From Actinocatenispora comari (lineage in GTDB: Bacteria; Actinomycetota; Actinomycetes; Mycobacteriales; Micromonosporaceae), in contig NZ_BOPO01000055.1 in the NCBI RefSeq assembly GCF_017312725.1, forward strand, positions 223,252 through 287,251: a DNA stretch of 64,000 nucleotides, written 5' to 3'. The translations under genes were made by a program, and so were the position numbers. Positions 33,573 through 42,301 of this stretch are shown here, in pieces. The notes beneath the pieces were generated by a model that did not search any database, was not told where the DNA came from, and was given only the letters and a program-made list of their open reading frames with translations. Position 1 is the first letter of the stretch, and each line of letters starts with the position of its first letter.

Positions 33573-35029
33573 CGTTGGCTCTCCTCAAGGATCATCCGGT
33601 CATCGGTGGACACGGCACGGGGAGCGGATCGGGGCTTGCCGGCGCGGGAGAATCCGAGCGCGGCCAGGGCGGTCAGTGCGATGCCCGCCGCTGCGACGAA
33701 CATCGCCGTCCGCAGGCCGTGGACGGTAGCCGCCCGCAACGCCGCGCCGGTGAGCCCGTCGGTGCCGGAGTTGGCGATGGCCACCAGGACGGCCAGGCCG
33801 ATCGCACCGCCGATCTGCTGGGTGGTGGAGACCACTCCGGACGCGACGCCCTGCTGCTCGGCGGGGGTCGCGGAGGTCGCCGCGCCGAACATCAGGGTGT
33901 AACCCGCGCCCTGACCGATCCCGAGGACCAACAGCCCCGGGATGAGGGCGAGGTAGGACGATCCGACGGCCAGGGTCGTCGCGAGGACGAGCGTCCCGAC
34001 CAGCCCCACGAGCAGGGCGCCGACCATGGTGGTTCGTACCCCGCGCACGGTCGCGAGGTGCCCGGCCAGCTGGGAGCCCGCAACGATCGCGGCCATCGGG
34101 ACCAGAAACGCCAGGCCGGTGCGCAGGGCGCCGTAGCCGAGCACGGCCTGGAAGTAGACGGTCAGGAAGTACAGCAGAGAGCCGAAGGTGCCCATGTAAA
34201 GGAAGGTGACCAGCGCACCCGAACCCAGGTCCCGGCCACGCAGCAGCCCGAGCGGCAGCAGCGGGTGGCTCCCGCGCCGTTCGATGGTGACGAACGCGGC
34301 CAGCAGCAGCATCCCGGCCACGGCCGCCCCGACGACCGGTGCGGACGCCCATCCCGACTCGGGGCCCTGCACCAGCGCGACCACCAGCAGGGTGGTTCCG
34401 GCAGTCCCGGTCAGCGCTCCGGCGACGTCGAATCGGCGTCGCGTCGTTCCCTCCGGCCGGCGCTGGCCAGGGATCAGCGGCAGGGCGGCCAGCGCGGCCA
34501 CACCGGCGAGCGGCACGTTGACGAAGAACACCGCCGTCCAGCCGAACGCCTCGGTCAGCATCCCGCCCAGCAGCGAGCCCAGGATCATCCCGCCGCCGCC
34601 GGCGGTGCCCCATACCGCGAAGGCTCGGTTGCGTTCCCGTCCCGGCGCGAATCCGGTGCTGATCAGCATGAGGGTCGCGGGGAACAGCAGCGCCCCGCCC
34701 AGCCCCTGGACAGCCCTCGCCGCCACCAGCGGCCAGGGCGCGTGGGCCATCCCGCCGGCCAGCGAGGCCACCGCGTACAGCACCAGTCCGGTCACGAACA
34801 TCCGCCGCGGGCCGAACAAGTCGCTGGCGCGGCCGCCGAGGAGCAGGAACCCGCCGAAGCCCACCGCGTAGGCGCTGACCACCCACTGGAGGGTCTGGGA
34901 GGAGAAACCGAGGCCATCCCCGATCTCTGGCAGCGCCACGTAGACGATGTTGTAGTCGAGGGAAATGATCAGTTGGGCGAACGCCAACAGGGCCAGGGCG
35001 AGCCCCGAGCGCGGGAAGAGGGTCTTCAT
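33569..35029 (-). CDS. MFS drug:H+ antiporter, DHA2 (EmrB/QacA) family
   Basis: 486 residues, fourteen predicted helices. DHA2 signatures are LDYNIVYVALPEIGDGLGFS in helix 1 and the loop GGRASDLFGPRRMFVTGL; helix 5 includes GGGGMILGSLLGGMLTEAFGW (antiporter motif C). The ATG at 35029 begins just before helix 1. It lies between the SnoaL-like and FAD-oxidase genes and overlaps the latter by 4 bases. The likely role is efflux of a substrate or product of the oxidase. Confidence 0.92.
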   Translation of the reverse strand: MKTLFPRSGLALALLAFAQLIISLDYNIVYVALPEIGDGLGFSSQTLQWVVSAYAVGFGGFLLLGGRASDLFGPRRMFVTGLVLYAVASLAGGMAHAPWPLVAARAVQGLGGALLFPATLMLISTGFAPGRERNRAFAVWGTAGGGGMILGSLLGGMLTEAFGWTAVFFVNVPLAGVAALAALPLIPGQRRPEGTTRRRFDVAGALTGTAGTTLLVVALVQGPESGWASAPVVGAAVAGMLLLAAFVTIERRGSHPLLPLGLLRGRDLGSGALVTFLYMGTFGSLLYFLTVYFQAVLGYGALRTGLAFLVPMAAIVAGSQLAGHLATVRGVRTTMVGALLVGLVGTLVLATTLAVGSSYLALIPGLLVLGIGQGAGYTLMFGAATSATPAEQQGVASGVVSTTQQIGGAIGLAVLVAIANSGTDGLTGAALRAATVHGLRTAMFVAAAGIALTALAALGFSRAGKPRSAPRAVSTDDRMILEESQR

Positions 35030-35055
35030 GAGCTTCGTTCTCTTTCGAAGGGTCG

Positions 35056-35565
35056 TCAGGCGGTGAAGATCGCGGCGGGGTCGCCGGTGTGCCATGCGTT
35101 GTCGATACGCATCCGGCGGACCACCCAGCGGTCGCCGTCGCGGACCAGATCCACGGCGTAGGGGTTCTTCAACAACGCGAAGGTGCCGCGGTCCGCGATC
35201 AGCAGGTGCTGGGCCTCGACCAGCGCGGTGAGGCGCGCGGTGTCACCGTCGACGGCGACGCGCGGGTTGGTGACCTGATGGGTGGTGTCCACGCGGCCGT
35301 CGAACAGGCCGAGGATGGTGGCGACGATCGTGTCCCGGCCGACCATGAGCGGCGCCTTTCCGCCCCACTTGGCCGCTGCCGGGCTGAAGTCCAGTTCGGC
35401 GTCGGCGGCGAATGCCGAGGCGAACAACTCGGCGTCCTTCAGGTCCTGTCCGAGGCCGAACCGGTACAGCGCGTCGATGATCTCCACCCGGTCGCGCAGC
35501 TGCGCCGCGACGTTGGCGGGCTCGGTGGCCGGAGCGGACAGGGCGGCGGCGTCGGTGACGTACAT
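35056..35565 (-). CDS. SnoaL-like (NTF2-fold) protein
   Basis: 169 residues of the SnoaL_4 group: an N-terminal helix region RDRVEIIDALYRFGLGQDLKDAELFASAFAADAELDF and the sheet containing HQVTNPRVAVDGDTARLTALVEAQH. This fold is used by polyketide cyclases, hydroxylating-dioxygenase beta subunits and many small hydrolases; no catalytic set is certain here. First gene of the operon with an exporter and a FAD oxidase, divergent from LysR. Confidence 0.87.
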   Translation of the reverse strand: MYVTDAAALSAPATEPANVAAQLRDRVEIIDALYRFGLGQDLKDAELFASAFAADAELDFSPAAAKWGGKAPLMVGRDTIVATILGLFDGRVDTTHQVTNPRVAVDGDTARLTALVEAQHLLIADRGTFALLKNPYAVDLVRDGDRWVVRRMRIDNAWHTGDPAAIFTA

Positions 35566-35653
35566 TGTGGGCTCCTCTGCAGGTCAGATGGGGTGCTGAG
35601 CTGCTTCAACCCTCGCGGGTGCCGCAGCCCCCATCAACGCCGACCTGTGCAAG

Positions 35654-35678
35654 GATCGTGAAGCCTGGGTTCACGATC
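35654..35678. promoter_or_regulatory. LysR-type inverted repeat
   Basis: GATCGTGAA (35654-35662) and TTCACGATC (35670-35678) are perfect 9-base arms around a 7-base spacer. The site ends 11 bases before the LysR ATG and lies in the 124-base divergent region. A 7-base spacer is the usual LysR recognition-site geometry. Its position over the LysR start fits autorepression plus activation of the SnoaL operon. Confidence 0.75.
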
Positions 35679-35689
35679 GGGGAGGCGCG

Positions 35690-36580
35690 ATGCTGGAACG
35701 ACACGAGGTGGACGCCTTCCTCGCCCTGGCCGAGGAGCTCCATTTCGGCCGCACCGCCGAGCGCCTGCACCTCTCCACCACCCGGGTCAGCCAGACCATT
35801 GCCAAGCTGGAACGGCGCATCGGCGTCCCGCTGTTCCACCGCACCAGCCGCCGGGTGGCGCTCACCGCGGTCGGCCGGCAACTGGAGGAAGAGATCCGGC
35901 CCGCCTGGAACCAGATCACCGCCGCCGTCGAGCGGGCGGTCGACAACGGACGCGGCCTCACCGGCACGCTGCGTGTCGCCTTCGTCGGCGCCGCCGGCGG
36001 TCAGCTCATGGCCGGAGTCGCCGAACTGTTCCGCGGACGCGAGCCCGGCTGTCAAGTACTGCTGCACGAGGCGCAGCTGTCAGAGGTCTTCCCCTGGATC
36101 CGCGACCAAGTGGTCGACCTCGCCCTGGCCCCTCGCCCCGTGCACGAACCCGGTCTCGTCTCCGGCCCGGCGCTGCTGCGCGAGGCGCGCATGCTGGCAG
36201 TTCCCGTGGGGCATCCCTTCGCCCGCCGCGAGTCGGTGTCCCTGCAGGATCTGGCCCGGGTGCGTCTCCTCCGGCTGCCGGAGAGCGTGCCCGACTCCTT
36301 GCAGGACCACTACGCGCCCAGCCTCACTCCCGCTGGACACCCGATCGAACATGGCCCCGCGACCAAGACCTTCAACGAGGCCCTCACTCTCATCGGCGCC
36401 GGCCAAGGCGCCTTCATCGTCGGTGCGCACTTCCAGCGCTACTACGCCCGCCCTGACGTCACCTACATCCCCTTCGACGATGCCTCGCCGCTGGAGTGGT
36501 CCATGCACTGGCCCGCCGACGCCGCCACCGCCCGGGTCCGAGCCTTCGGCGAGGCCGCTGTCGAGCTGGTAGGCGGTTGA
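35690..36580 (+). CDS. LysR-family transcriptional regulator
   Basis: 296 residues. The HTH (residues 1-60) begins MLERHEVDAFLALAEELHFGRTAERLHLSTTRVSQTIAKLE; the effector domain follows from about 90. This start motif (ELHFGR-A-RLH-S) marks the subgroup also seen at 53670. It controls the divergent SnoaL/MFS/FAD-oxidase operon by position. The stop is followed directly by the CRISPR-like relic. Confidence 0.92.
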   Translation: MLERHEVDAFLALAEELHFGRTAERLHLSTTRVSQTIAKLERRIGVPLFHRTSRRVALTAVGRQLEEEIRPAWNQITAAVERAVDNGRGLTGTLRVAFVGAAGGQLMAGVAELFRGREPGCQVLLHEAQLSEVFPWIRDQVVDLALAPRPVHEPGLVSGPALLREARMLAVPVGHPFARRESVSLQDLARVRLLRLPESVPDSLQDHYAPSLTPAGHPIEHGPATKTFNEALTLIGAGQGAFIVGAHFQRYYARPDVTYIPFDDASPLEWSMHWPADAATARVRAFGEAAVELVGG

Positions 36581-36609
36581 TCGCTCTGGGAGGGAAAACC
36601 GGGGACCCC

Positions 36610-36983
36610 CTCTTCCCCGCGCACGCGGGGCTGTTCCGTCGGTCTCGATCTGCTCCCGGTCGGACCGCATCTCTTCCGCCCGTGCGCGGGGAAGAGATCG
36701 CGCCCGGCCCGGCCCCATCTCGGCCCAGGAACAGTCCCGCGTGCGCGCGGACGACGCAGTCCTCGGCATCGGCCTGCTGATCGTCGCGGGAACAGCCCCG
36801 CGTGCGCGGGGACGGCACGCGTCCGGAAGCGTGGACGAACTTCACGGACGCCCTTCGGGGGTCGCAGCCTTCACTGTAGGGCGGTCGTCGGCACTTCCTG
36901 TCCATGCCCACGGCCAAGTTCGAGTACGAGCCTTTGTGCTGGGCGAGCCCTCGTGGCTGCCCCTGCGCACGCGGGGTTGCCTG
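36610..36983. CRISPR. Degenerate CRISPR relic with type I-E-like repeats, mixed orientation, no cas genes
   Basis: 28-base repeat-like units occur at 36610-36637, 36669-36696, 36728-36755 and 36789-36816, with a weaker one at 36956-36983. Units three and four begin GGAACAG and share the core CCGCGTGCGCG; their starts are 61 bases apart with a 33-base spacer, the classic type I-E period. Unit one is the same repeat reversed. Unit two is a hybrid: its left half matches the reversed form (CTCTTCC) and its right half the direct form (GTGCGCGGGGAAGAG). Spacers between units one, two and three are 31 bases. No leader or cas gene is visible in the window. Confidence 0.7.
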
Positions 36984-37237
36984 GATGGCGCGCGCTGCGG
37001 GTTCCTGGTCACGCTCGCGGCCGTGCGGCCGGTCCGCTGTTCTGCAAGGGGTTCGGGCTGGTTCTCCTGTATGAACGTGTGGATGAACCTGGCCCGCGCA
37101 TCGGGCGATCTTACTGAACGAACGCATGATCTTACTATCCGCTAACCCGATGGTGTCGGCGGTTCACCGCTCGCATGCTGGCATCGCCGCTCGTTGACGG
37201 CGGCACCTTCTACTCGCCAGCACAGTGGGTGAGTGCC

Positions 37238-38431
37238 ATGACGATCCCCGTCGGTGCGCCAGCACCACCGCCGAAGAAGCAACACGGGATCTTTCACCGG
37301 ATCCTGGTCATCGCCGGTACCGTACTGGGCAGCGCGTTTGTCCTGTTCGTGACGCTGGGGATTCTCGGTGCCACCGGGGTGCTGCCCGCCGCGGACACGA
37401 GCGCCAGCCCGACCCCGGCCGGTACCCAAGCAGCCGGCGACGGTTCGTCCGCAACAACCTCACCCGGCCGCAGCCAGGCGCCCGCAGCGACCCCTCACCA
37501 CAGCCCGACGACTGCCGCGCCGCCCAGCCACAGTCCCGCGCCGCCTCGTAGCACAGCGCCCGAGACCGTTCCGCCGGCCGCGGCGCCGACGGCCGGGCCG
37601 CAGGACGGGGAAGGTACCGGTACAGCGGCTTCGGCTGCCCTCGCCGAACTTGCGAAGCTGCCGGTCAAACCCGCCGCTTCCATGGCCGGCTACAGCCGCG
37701 ACCAGTACGGTCACGGCTGGATCGACACCGACCACAACGGCTGCGACACCCGCAACGACATCCTGCGCCGCGACCTGTCCGGCGTCGCCGCCAAGGCCGG
37801 TACGCACGGCTGCGTCGTGGCAGGCGGCGTGCTGAGCGATCACTACACCGGTACCACGATCACCTTCCACCGCGGGGAAACCACGTCCACGGCGGTGGAG
37901 ATCGATCATCTCGTGGCGCTCGCCGACGCCTGGCGCACCGGCGCGCAGAGCATGTCGACCGACCAGCGAGAGCAGTTTGCCAACGACCCGATCGAACTGC
38001 TCGCGGTCAGCGGCCCGGCCAACGAGTCCAAGGGCGACCAGGACGCCTCGCAATGGCTGCCGCCCAACAACGCCTTCGACTGCACCTACGTCGCGGACCA
38101 GATCACCGTCAAGGCCACCTACGGCCTCTGGGTCACCAGCGCCGAACACGACGTCATGGCATCCACTCTCCGCGACTGCGGTGGCGCCGCTCCGAGGCCC
38201 CACACGACGACGGTCGCGCCGCCCCCGCCGCCCGCGACAACGCCTGCGCCACCGCCGGACACGTCCCAGGCCCCGCCGACGCATTCGACCGACAACGGTG
38301 GCGGGGCGTCGGTCGTACATCCGGGCGCGTTCTGCTCCTCGGAAGGCGCTGTCGGAGTCACCGACCGCGGCACCCCCATGCGCTGCACCAGCAAGAACGG
38401 CGACCAACCCCGCTGGCGCTCCGCCGACTGA
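37238..38431 (+). CDS. Membrane-anchored HNH endonuclease-family protein (DUF1524)
   Basis: 397 residues. A short cytoplasmic stretch, one membrane anchor (about residues 25-45), a Ser/Thr/Pro/Ala-rich linker (about 50-130), then a DUF1524/HNH domain (about 155-310). The domain carries WIDTDHNGCDTRNDIL, the catalytic VEIDHLVALADAW (D223-H224) and SGPANESKGDQDASQWLPPN. A second Pro-rich linker leads to a C-terminal Cys motif, HPGAFCSSEGAVG with MRCTSKNGDQPRWR, common in secreted actinomycete proteins. It is probably an extracellular nuclease for nutrient DNA or competition. The ATG at 37238 avoids a non-homologous extension. Confidence 0.87.
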   Translation: MTIPVGAPAPPPKKQHGIFHRILVIAGTVLGSAFVLFVTLGILGATGVLPAADTSASPTPAGTQAAGDGSSATTSPGRSQAPAATPHHSPTTAAPPSHSPAPPRSTAPETVPPAAAPTAGPQDGEGTGTAASAALAELAKLPVKPAASMAGYSRDQYGHGWIDTDHNGCDTRNDILRRDLSGVAAKAGTHGCVVAGGVLSDHYTGTTITFHRGETTSTAVEIDHLVALADAWRTGAQSMSTDQREQFANDPIELLAVSGPANESKGDQDASQWLPPNNAFDCTYVADQITVKATYGLWVTSAEHDVMASTLRDCGGAAPRPHTTTVAPPPPPATTPAPPPDTSQAPPTHSTDNGGGASVVHPGAFCSSEGAVGVTDRGTPMRCTSKNGDQPRWRSAD

Positions 38432-38659
38432 CCGGCACAACAGCCGATTGGAGTCTCATCAGGGCGCGCGTTAACAGTTCAGCGCAACACACTGCGCGAT
38501 TGCTTCTCGTCGGGAAGAGCAATACGCTTGCGGCATGATCGACGGAATAAACTGCACGTACCTCGCAAGAGGGCGCTGTCGTGCGGGCAGGGTCGGTGAC
38601 TGGAGCGCGCTTCCTGTCGCGCCGGCATTAACAAATGTTGGCGATAAGGGAGGCGCGGC

Positions 38660-40741
38660 GTGACGACGCTCGTCAGTCAGGCCGACATCGCGCGTCGGGC
38701 TCAGGTGAAACTGCCCGCGGTCAGCAACTGGGTGCGCCGGCACGCCGACTTTCCGGCGCCCGTCCAGATGGTGGGCGGCCGGGCACTGTTCACCGCCGAC
38801 CAGATCGCCTCGTGGCTGGACAGCCGCCGCGTTCCGCGCGACGCGCTGCTGGGCACCGAACAGTCGGGCACGACGTACGGGCAGCGGTTTCGTGCTGCCG
38901 GCGACGCGCCCGCAGGCTCGCAGCGACACGAGGACCGGGAGCAGCATCCCGCCGACCGGTTGGGCAGGACCGTGGCCGCGTTGCTGCAAACCCGTGCGGC
39001 CCGCACGGACCCGACCAGCTACCGGAAGTGCCTGCTGGACACAATCGCGGACGTCGGCGACGAGCCGCGGCCGGTCGGAGAGGCCGAGCGCGAGATCCTG
39101 TCCGTCCTGCATGACCATGGCGTCGTCGACCGCGCCACGATGCCGCAGCTGTTCGGCCGGGTGATCGACGAGTTCCAGCTACGGGACAAGCGTCGCAGCA
39201 GCGACCCGGTGACCCCGTCGAGCCTGACCGACCTGGTCGGCCTGATGAGCCCGGAGACCGCGCGTTCCGCCTACGACCCGTACTGTCGCACCGGCGAACT
39301 GCTCGCCGCGGTCGTCGCCCGGCGCGAGTCGTGCCGCGAGGTCGCTGCGTACTCTCCGCCTCCGCACACCACGGACATCGCCCGGCAGCGACTCGGCCTG
39401 TACAGGGTAAAGCTGGCGGACTGCGGCCCCCATCCACTGGCCGACCGGTCCGGCCCCTACGACGTCGTGGTTTCCAACCCGCCGTTCAACGCGCCCACCA
39501 GCATGTTCGGCCGCACGACGTGGCCGCTCGGTCGGCCGCCGGACCACAACGGCAATGTCGGCTGGTTGCAGCACATCTGGGAGTCGCTCGTGGCGAAGGG
39601 CGGCCGGGGCTTCGTCGTCATGCCCAACACGGTCGCCGTGTCGGCCAACGACGCCGATCTGCATGTCCGCGCCGAGCTGGTGCAACGAGGCAGCGTCGAA
39701 TGCATCGTCGCACTGCCGTCCCGGCTGTTCCCGGACACCGGCGCGCAGGTGATGTTGTGGGTGCTTCGCCGAGAGAAGGACGATCGGACACTGTTCATCG
39801 ACGCCACCGAACAGGCACGGCGGGCCGGTCGTCGCGTCGAGCTGTCGGCACCCGGCCGTATCGCCCAGCGCTACTGGTCCTGGCGGGAGGGCGGCGAGCT
39901 GGACGTCGACGTACCCTGCCGCGAGGTGACCGCCGACCAGATCATCGCGGCCGGACACTCGCTCGATCCGCGGCGCTACGTCACGATCGGATCGGACGCC
40001 GACCCGGGCACCGCCGACCTGGCCGGTGCCTTCGCCACGTTCGAGCGCGCACGGCGGATGGCGGCCGACATCGGTGCTCGGCGGGCGCCGTCGTTGCCGG
40101 ATGCGGTTCCGCCGCGCAGGCATCGCACCGTGCCGCTCCGCGAGCTGTGCGCGATCCAGCCGGGCCCGTCCGGCGGCACGCTCCGCGAAGACCCGACCGG
40201 CGCGGTGCGGGTGCGGTTGCTTCGGCCCCGCGACCTCGGGGACGGTGCAATCGCGGCCGCACCCACCGAGCTGCGCATCGGCTACCAGCCCAACACCGAC
40301 CGGTACGCCCTGCGCTCCGGCGACCTGGTCGGCGTCCGCACCGGCGAGGTGGGCGCGTTCGCGCTGGCCGATTCTGCAGTGGACGGTGCCATTCTGGCCA
40401 CGTCGCTCGTCCGGTTCCGGGTCGAGGACGACGCGATCGATCCGCGCTACCTGCTGCGGTACCTGTTGTTGCCGGACGTGACGCGGTGGCTTCGGCGCAA
40501 CAGCACCGGCACCACGGTGCGCACCATCAACACCGCGCGGCTCGGCGAGCTGATGGTCGCCGTACCGTCGCCGACCGAACAGCGCCGCATCGTCGCCGAC
40601 ATCGACCAGGTACAGCGAGAACTCGATGCCCACCGTGCGGCCGCGAGTGCCGCACGCCGTGCGCGCGATGCGCTCAGCGCAGCAATGATCCCGGCCTTCC
40701 CGGACGGCGTGTCGGCGAATCGACGAAAGGGTCCGTGCTGA
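38660..40741 (+). CDS. Single-chain DNA N6-methylase with N-terminal HTH and C-terminal specificity domain
   Basis: 693 residues. Residues 1-50 are a DNA-binding helix-turn-helix (SQADIARRAQVKLPAVSNWVRRH). Residues about 150-450 resemble HsdM: motif I reads DPYCRTGELL (D206 to G212; usual CGTG is CRTG here) and motif IV is NPPF at 273-276. Residues about 495-680 form an HsdS-like target-recognition domain ending in TINTARLGELMVAVPSPTEQRRIVADI plus a coiled helix. It therefore combines regulator, methylase and specificity parts in one chain. No hsdR nuclease is nearby. GTG start with GGGAGG 7 bases upstream. It may be an epigenetic regulator or an orphan of a defence system. Confidence 0.85.
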   Translation: MTTLVSQADIARRAQVKLPAVSNWVRRHADFPAPVQMVGGRALFTADQIASWLDSRRVPRDALLGTEQSGTTYGQRFRAAGDAPAGSQRHEDREQHPADRLGRTVAALLQTRAARTDPTSYRKCLLDTIADVGDEPRPVGEAEREILSVLHDHGVVDRATMPQLFGRVIDEFQLRDKRRSSDPVTPSSLTDLVGLMSPETARSAYDPYCRTGELLAAVVARRESCREVAAYSPPPHTTDIARQRLGLYRVKLADCGPHPLADRSGPYDVVVSNPPFNAPTSMFGRTTWPLGRPPDHNGNVGWLQHIWESLVAKGGRGFVVMPNTVAVSANDADLHVRAELVQRGSVECIVALPSRLFPDTGAQVMLWVLRREKDDRTLFIDATEQARRAGRRVELSAPGRIAQRYWSWREGGELDVDVPCREVTADQIIAAGHSLDPRRYVTIGSDADPGTADLAGAFATFERARRMAADIGARRAPSLPDAVPPRRHRTVPLRELCAIQPGPSGGTLREDPTGAVRVRLLRPRDLGDGAIAAAPTELRIGYQPNTDRYALRSGDLVGVRTGEVGAFALADSAVDGAILATSLVRFRVEDDAIDPRYLLRYLLLPDVTRWLRRNSTGTTVRTINTARLGELMVAVPSPTEQRRIVADIDQVQRELDAHRAAASAARRARDALSAAMIPAFPDGVSANRRKGPC

Positions 40742-40968
40742 TGAACATGATCTCGAACGTGAGCTGCCCGGTCACGCTGGTCGTCGTGGCGGTGGTGGTG
40801 CTGATCTGGTACGCCATCCACGACGACGCCTGGACCAACCGCCTCAACACGTTGCTGACCACGATGCTGGCGTTGGTCGCGACCTACTGGCTCGCCTCCC
40901 AAGAGCGTCGCCAGCAGCCGGAGCGCCGGGAGCAGCCACCTGATGCGGATGATCCGACCAGCTCGTGA
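40741..40968 (+). CDS. Small membrane protein coupled to the methylase
   Basis: 75 residues with two hydrophobic segments (about 10-26 and 37-51, LLTTMLALVATYWLA) and a charged C-terminal tail (QERRQQPERREQPPD). Its ATG overlaps the stop of the methylase (TGATG), so it is translationally coupled to it. No family recognised. It could tether the methylase or a lost effector to the membrane. Confidence 0.7.
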   Translation: MNMISNVSCPVTLVVVAVVVLIWYAIHDDAWTNRLNTLLTTMLALVATYWLASQERRQQPERREQPPDADDPTSS

Positions 40969-40996
40969 CGCGTGCCTGACGAGAGATCCGAGCGGT

Positions 40997-41025
40997 GGCA
41001 GCGATGCCGGCGTCACATCGCTGCC
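40997..41025. terminator. Hairpin terminator after the methylase operon
   Basis: Perfect 10-bp arms GGCAGCGATG (40997-41006) and CATCGCTGCC (41016-41025) with a 9-base loop, 28 bases after the small membrane protein stop. No U-tract, as usual in high-GC genomes. Confidence 0.65.
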
Positions 41026-41184
41026 GCGCTCGTTTCGAGGCTGTCGAGGATGGCGTCGATGCGCCCGAACACTTGTGCACGGGTCGATGTCGGGGCGGCC
41101 CGCGCCGCTGCCACGTGTGGGGCCCCGTGTCAAGCGTAGGAATCGGACATTGACTGACATCGATAACGCTGCTCCGATCGGCGT

Positions 41185-41910
41185 ATGGGCCATTTCTGCG
41201 GTAGGGAGACAAAACGTCACACCGAATGCCGTCGTTGGCTGGTCAACTTCCGGTACTGCCAGGACCATCGTTCCGGCGGCCGGGCCACCAGGTCGCCACT
41301 CTGGCATCCGGCTGCGCACAACAAGCCGGTGCAGCCGTCGAGATCGCCCGGCCCGAGACGACCGGCGACCAGCAGCGGGCGTCCGGAGGTGTCGGGCGAG
41401 GGGTGGCCGAGGAGTGGCAAGGCGCTGAGCCTGCCGCCGGAGCTCGTGGAGATCGCCACTGATCCCGCGCCGATGCGCGCGGTCCGGGAGAAGGCAGCGG
41501 AGATCGTCGGGGATGCGTTGTGGGACAGCCTCGCGAAGCGATGGAGTCCGCGTTCGTGCCAGACGCTGGCGTGGGCAGCGAACCGGATCGACCGAGAGCG
41601 GACAGCGTTGCACCAGTTCGTGGGCCGAGTGCTTGCGGGCATCGTGGTGCCCCGACCTGTTGGTACGGCCAAGAAGTTCGTCCGCGCCTTCATCGAGTCG
41701 ATGACCGCGAAGATGCCGCTGCCGATCGATGCGCTGCTGGTCAAGTACGCACTCGGGTTGCGGCTCACCGGCGTGGCACTGTGCGCCGCCCGGCTGGCCG
41801 ACGTGACCGACTGCGCCTGCCTTCGCGACCTGTTCCTGTCCAAGGCGAAGGAACTCACCAAGAACGGTCTCGCCGCCGAAGCGCAACACTGGGCGGCTAC
41901 CGTGAGTTGA
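41185..41910 (+). CDS. Hypothetical protein with N-terminal Cys/His cluster
   Basis: 241 residues from the chosen ATG. The first 30 residues contain a possible zinc site, C5, H13, C15, C25 and H28 (MGHFCGRETKRHTEC, then NFRYCQDH). A basic Pro-rich linker (30-75) follows, then a helical domain (80-240) with AVREKAAEIVGDALWDSL and ALLVKYALGLRLTGVALCAARLAD. No family recognised. There is no clear ribosome site, so the start is uncertain; a leaderless transcript is possible. The helical C-terminus looks genuinely coding. Confidence 0.55.
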   Translation: MGHFCGRETKRHTECRRWLVNFRYCQDHRSGGRATRSPLWHPAAHNKPVQPSRSPGPRRPATSSGRPEVSGEGWPRSGKALSLPPELVEIATDPAPMRAVREKAAEIVGDALWDSLAKRWSPRSCQTLAWAANRIDRERTALHQFVGRVLAGIVVPRPVGTAKKFVRAFIESMTAKMPLPIDALLVKYALGLRLTGVALCAARLADVTDCACLRDLFLSKAKELTKNGLAAEAQHWAATVS

Positions 41911-42184
41911 CCGCGGCCGCCGAACCACGCCTCGGTGGATGTGCTCCTGGCTCCGAACTGGGGCAGCGAGGGAGGCGTGACCACGTGTTCTCGCCGCCGC
42001 GGGCAGCTTCGACCAGGACGCGGCTGTATCCGCTGGTGCTGACCACCTCGTGTGTGCGCTTGGTAGCGGCGTGGGGTGGTACGAGCTCCTTGATCAGCTG
42101 CGCTATCGTGTCACGCACGCCGGCCAGGTCCTCTGCCACGCGCCGCTCGTGCTTGCCCAACCGCCGAAGCTCGTCGACCGCCAA
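41897..42184 (-). CDS. Possible small helical protein (hypothetical)
   Basis: About 95 residues from a TTG start. AVDELRRLGKHERRVAEDLAGVRDTIAQLIKELVPPHA followed by VVSTSGYSRVLVEAARGG resembles the small helix-turn-helix proteins frequent in actinomycetes (pattern of a long helix, then a TGYSR-type recognition helix). Composition is protein-like and it overlaps the opposite-strand gene by only 14 bases. Start and reality are uncertain. Confidence 0.35.
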   Translation of the reverse strand: MAVDELRRLGKHERRVAEDLAGVRDTIAQLIKELVPPHAATKRTHEVVSTSGYSRVLVEAARGGENTWSRLPRCPSSEPGAHPPRRGSAAAVNSR

Positions 42185-42301
42185 TCTCCGGCTGTTGTCC
42201 CGTCGCCCGTGCGGAGGCCCTGGCGGCCAGTCACTTCGAGCCAATGAGAGGTGAAGAGCCCGGGTCGACGGTGGCTACGAACGTGGTGGCATGGTCGAAG
42301 G

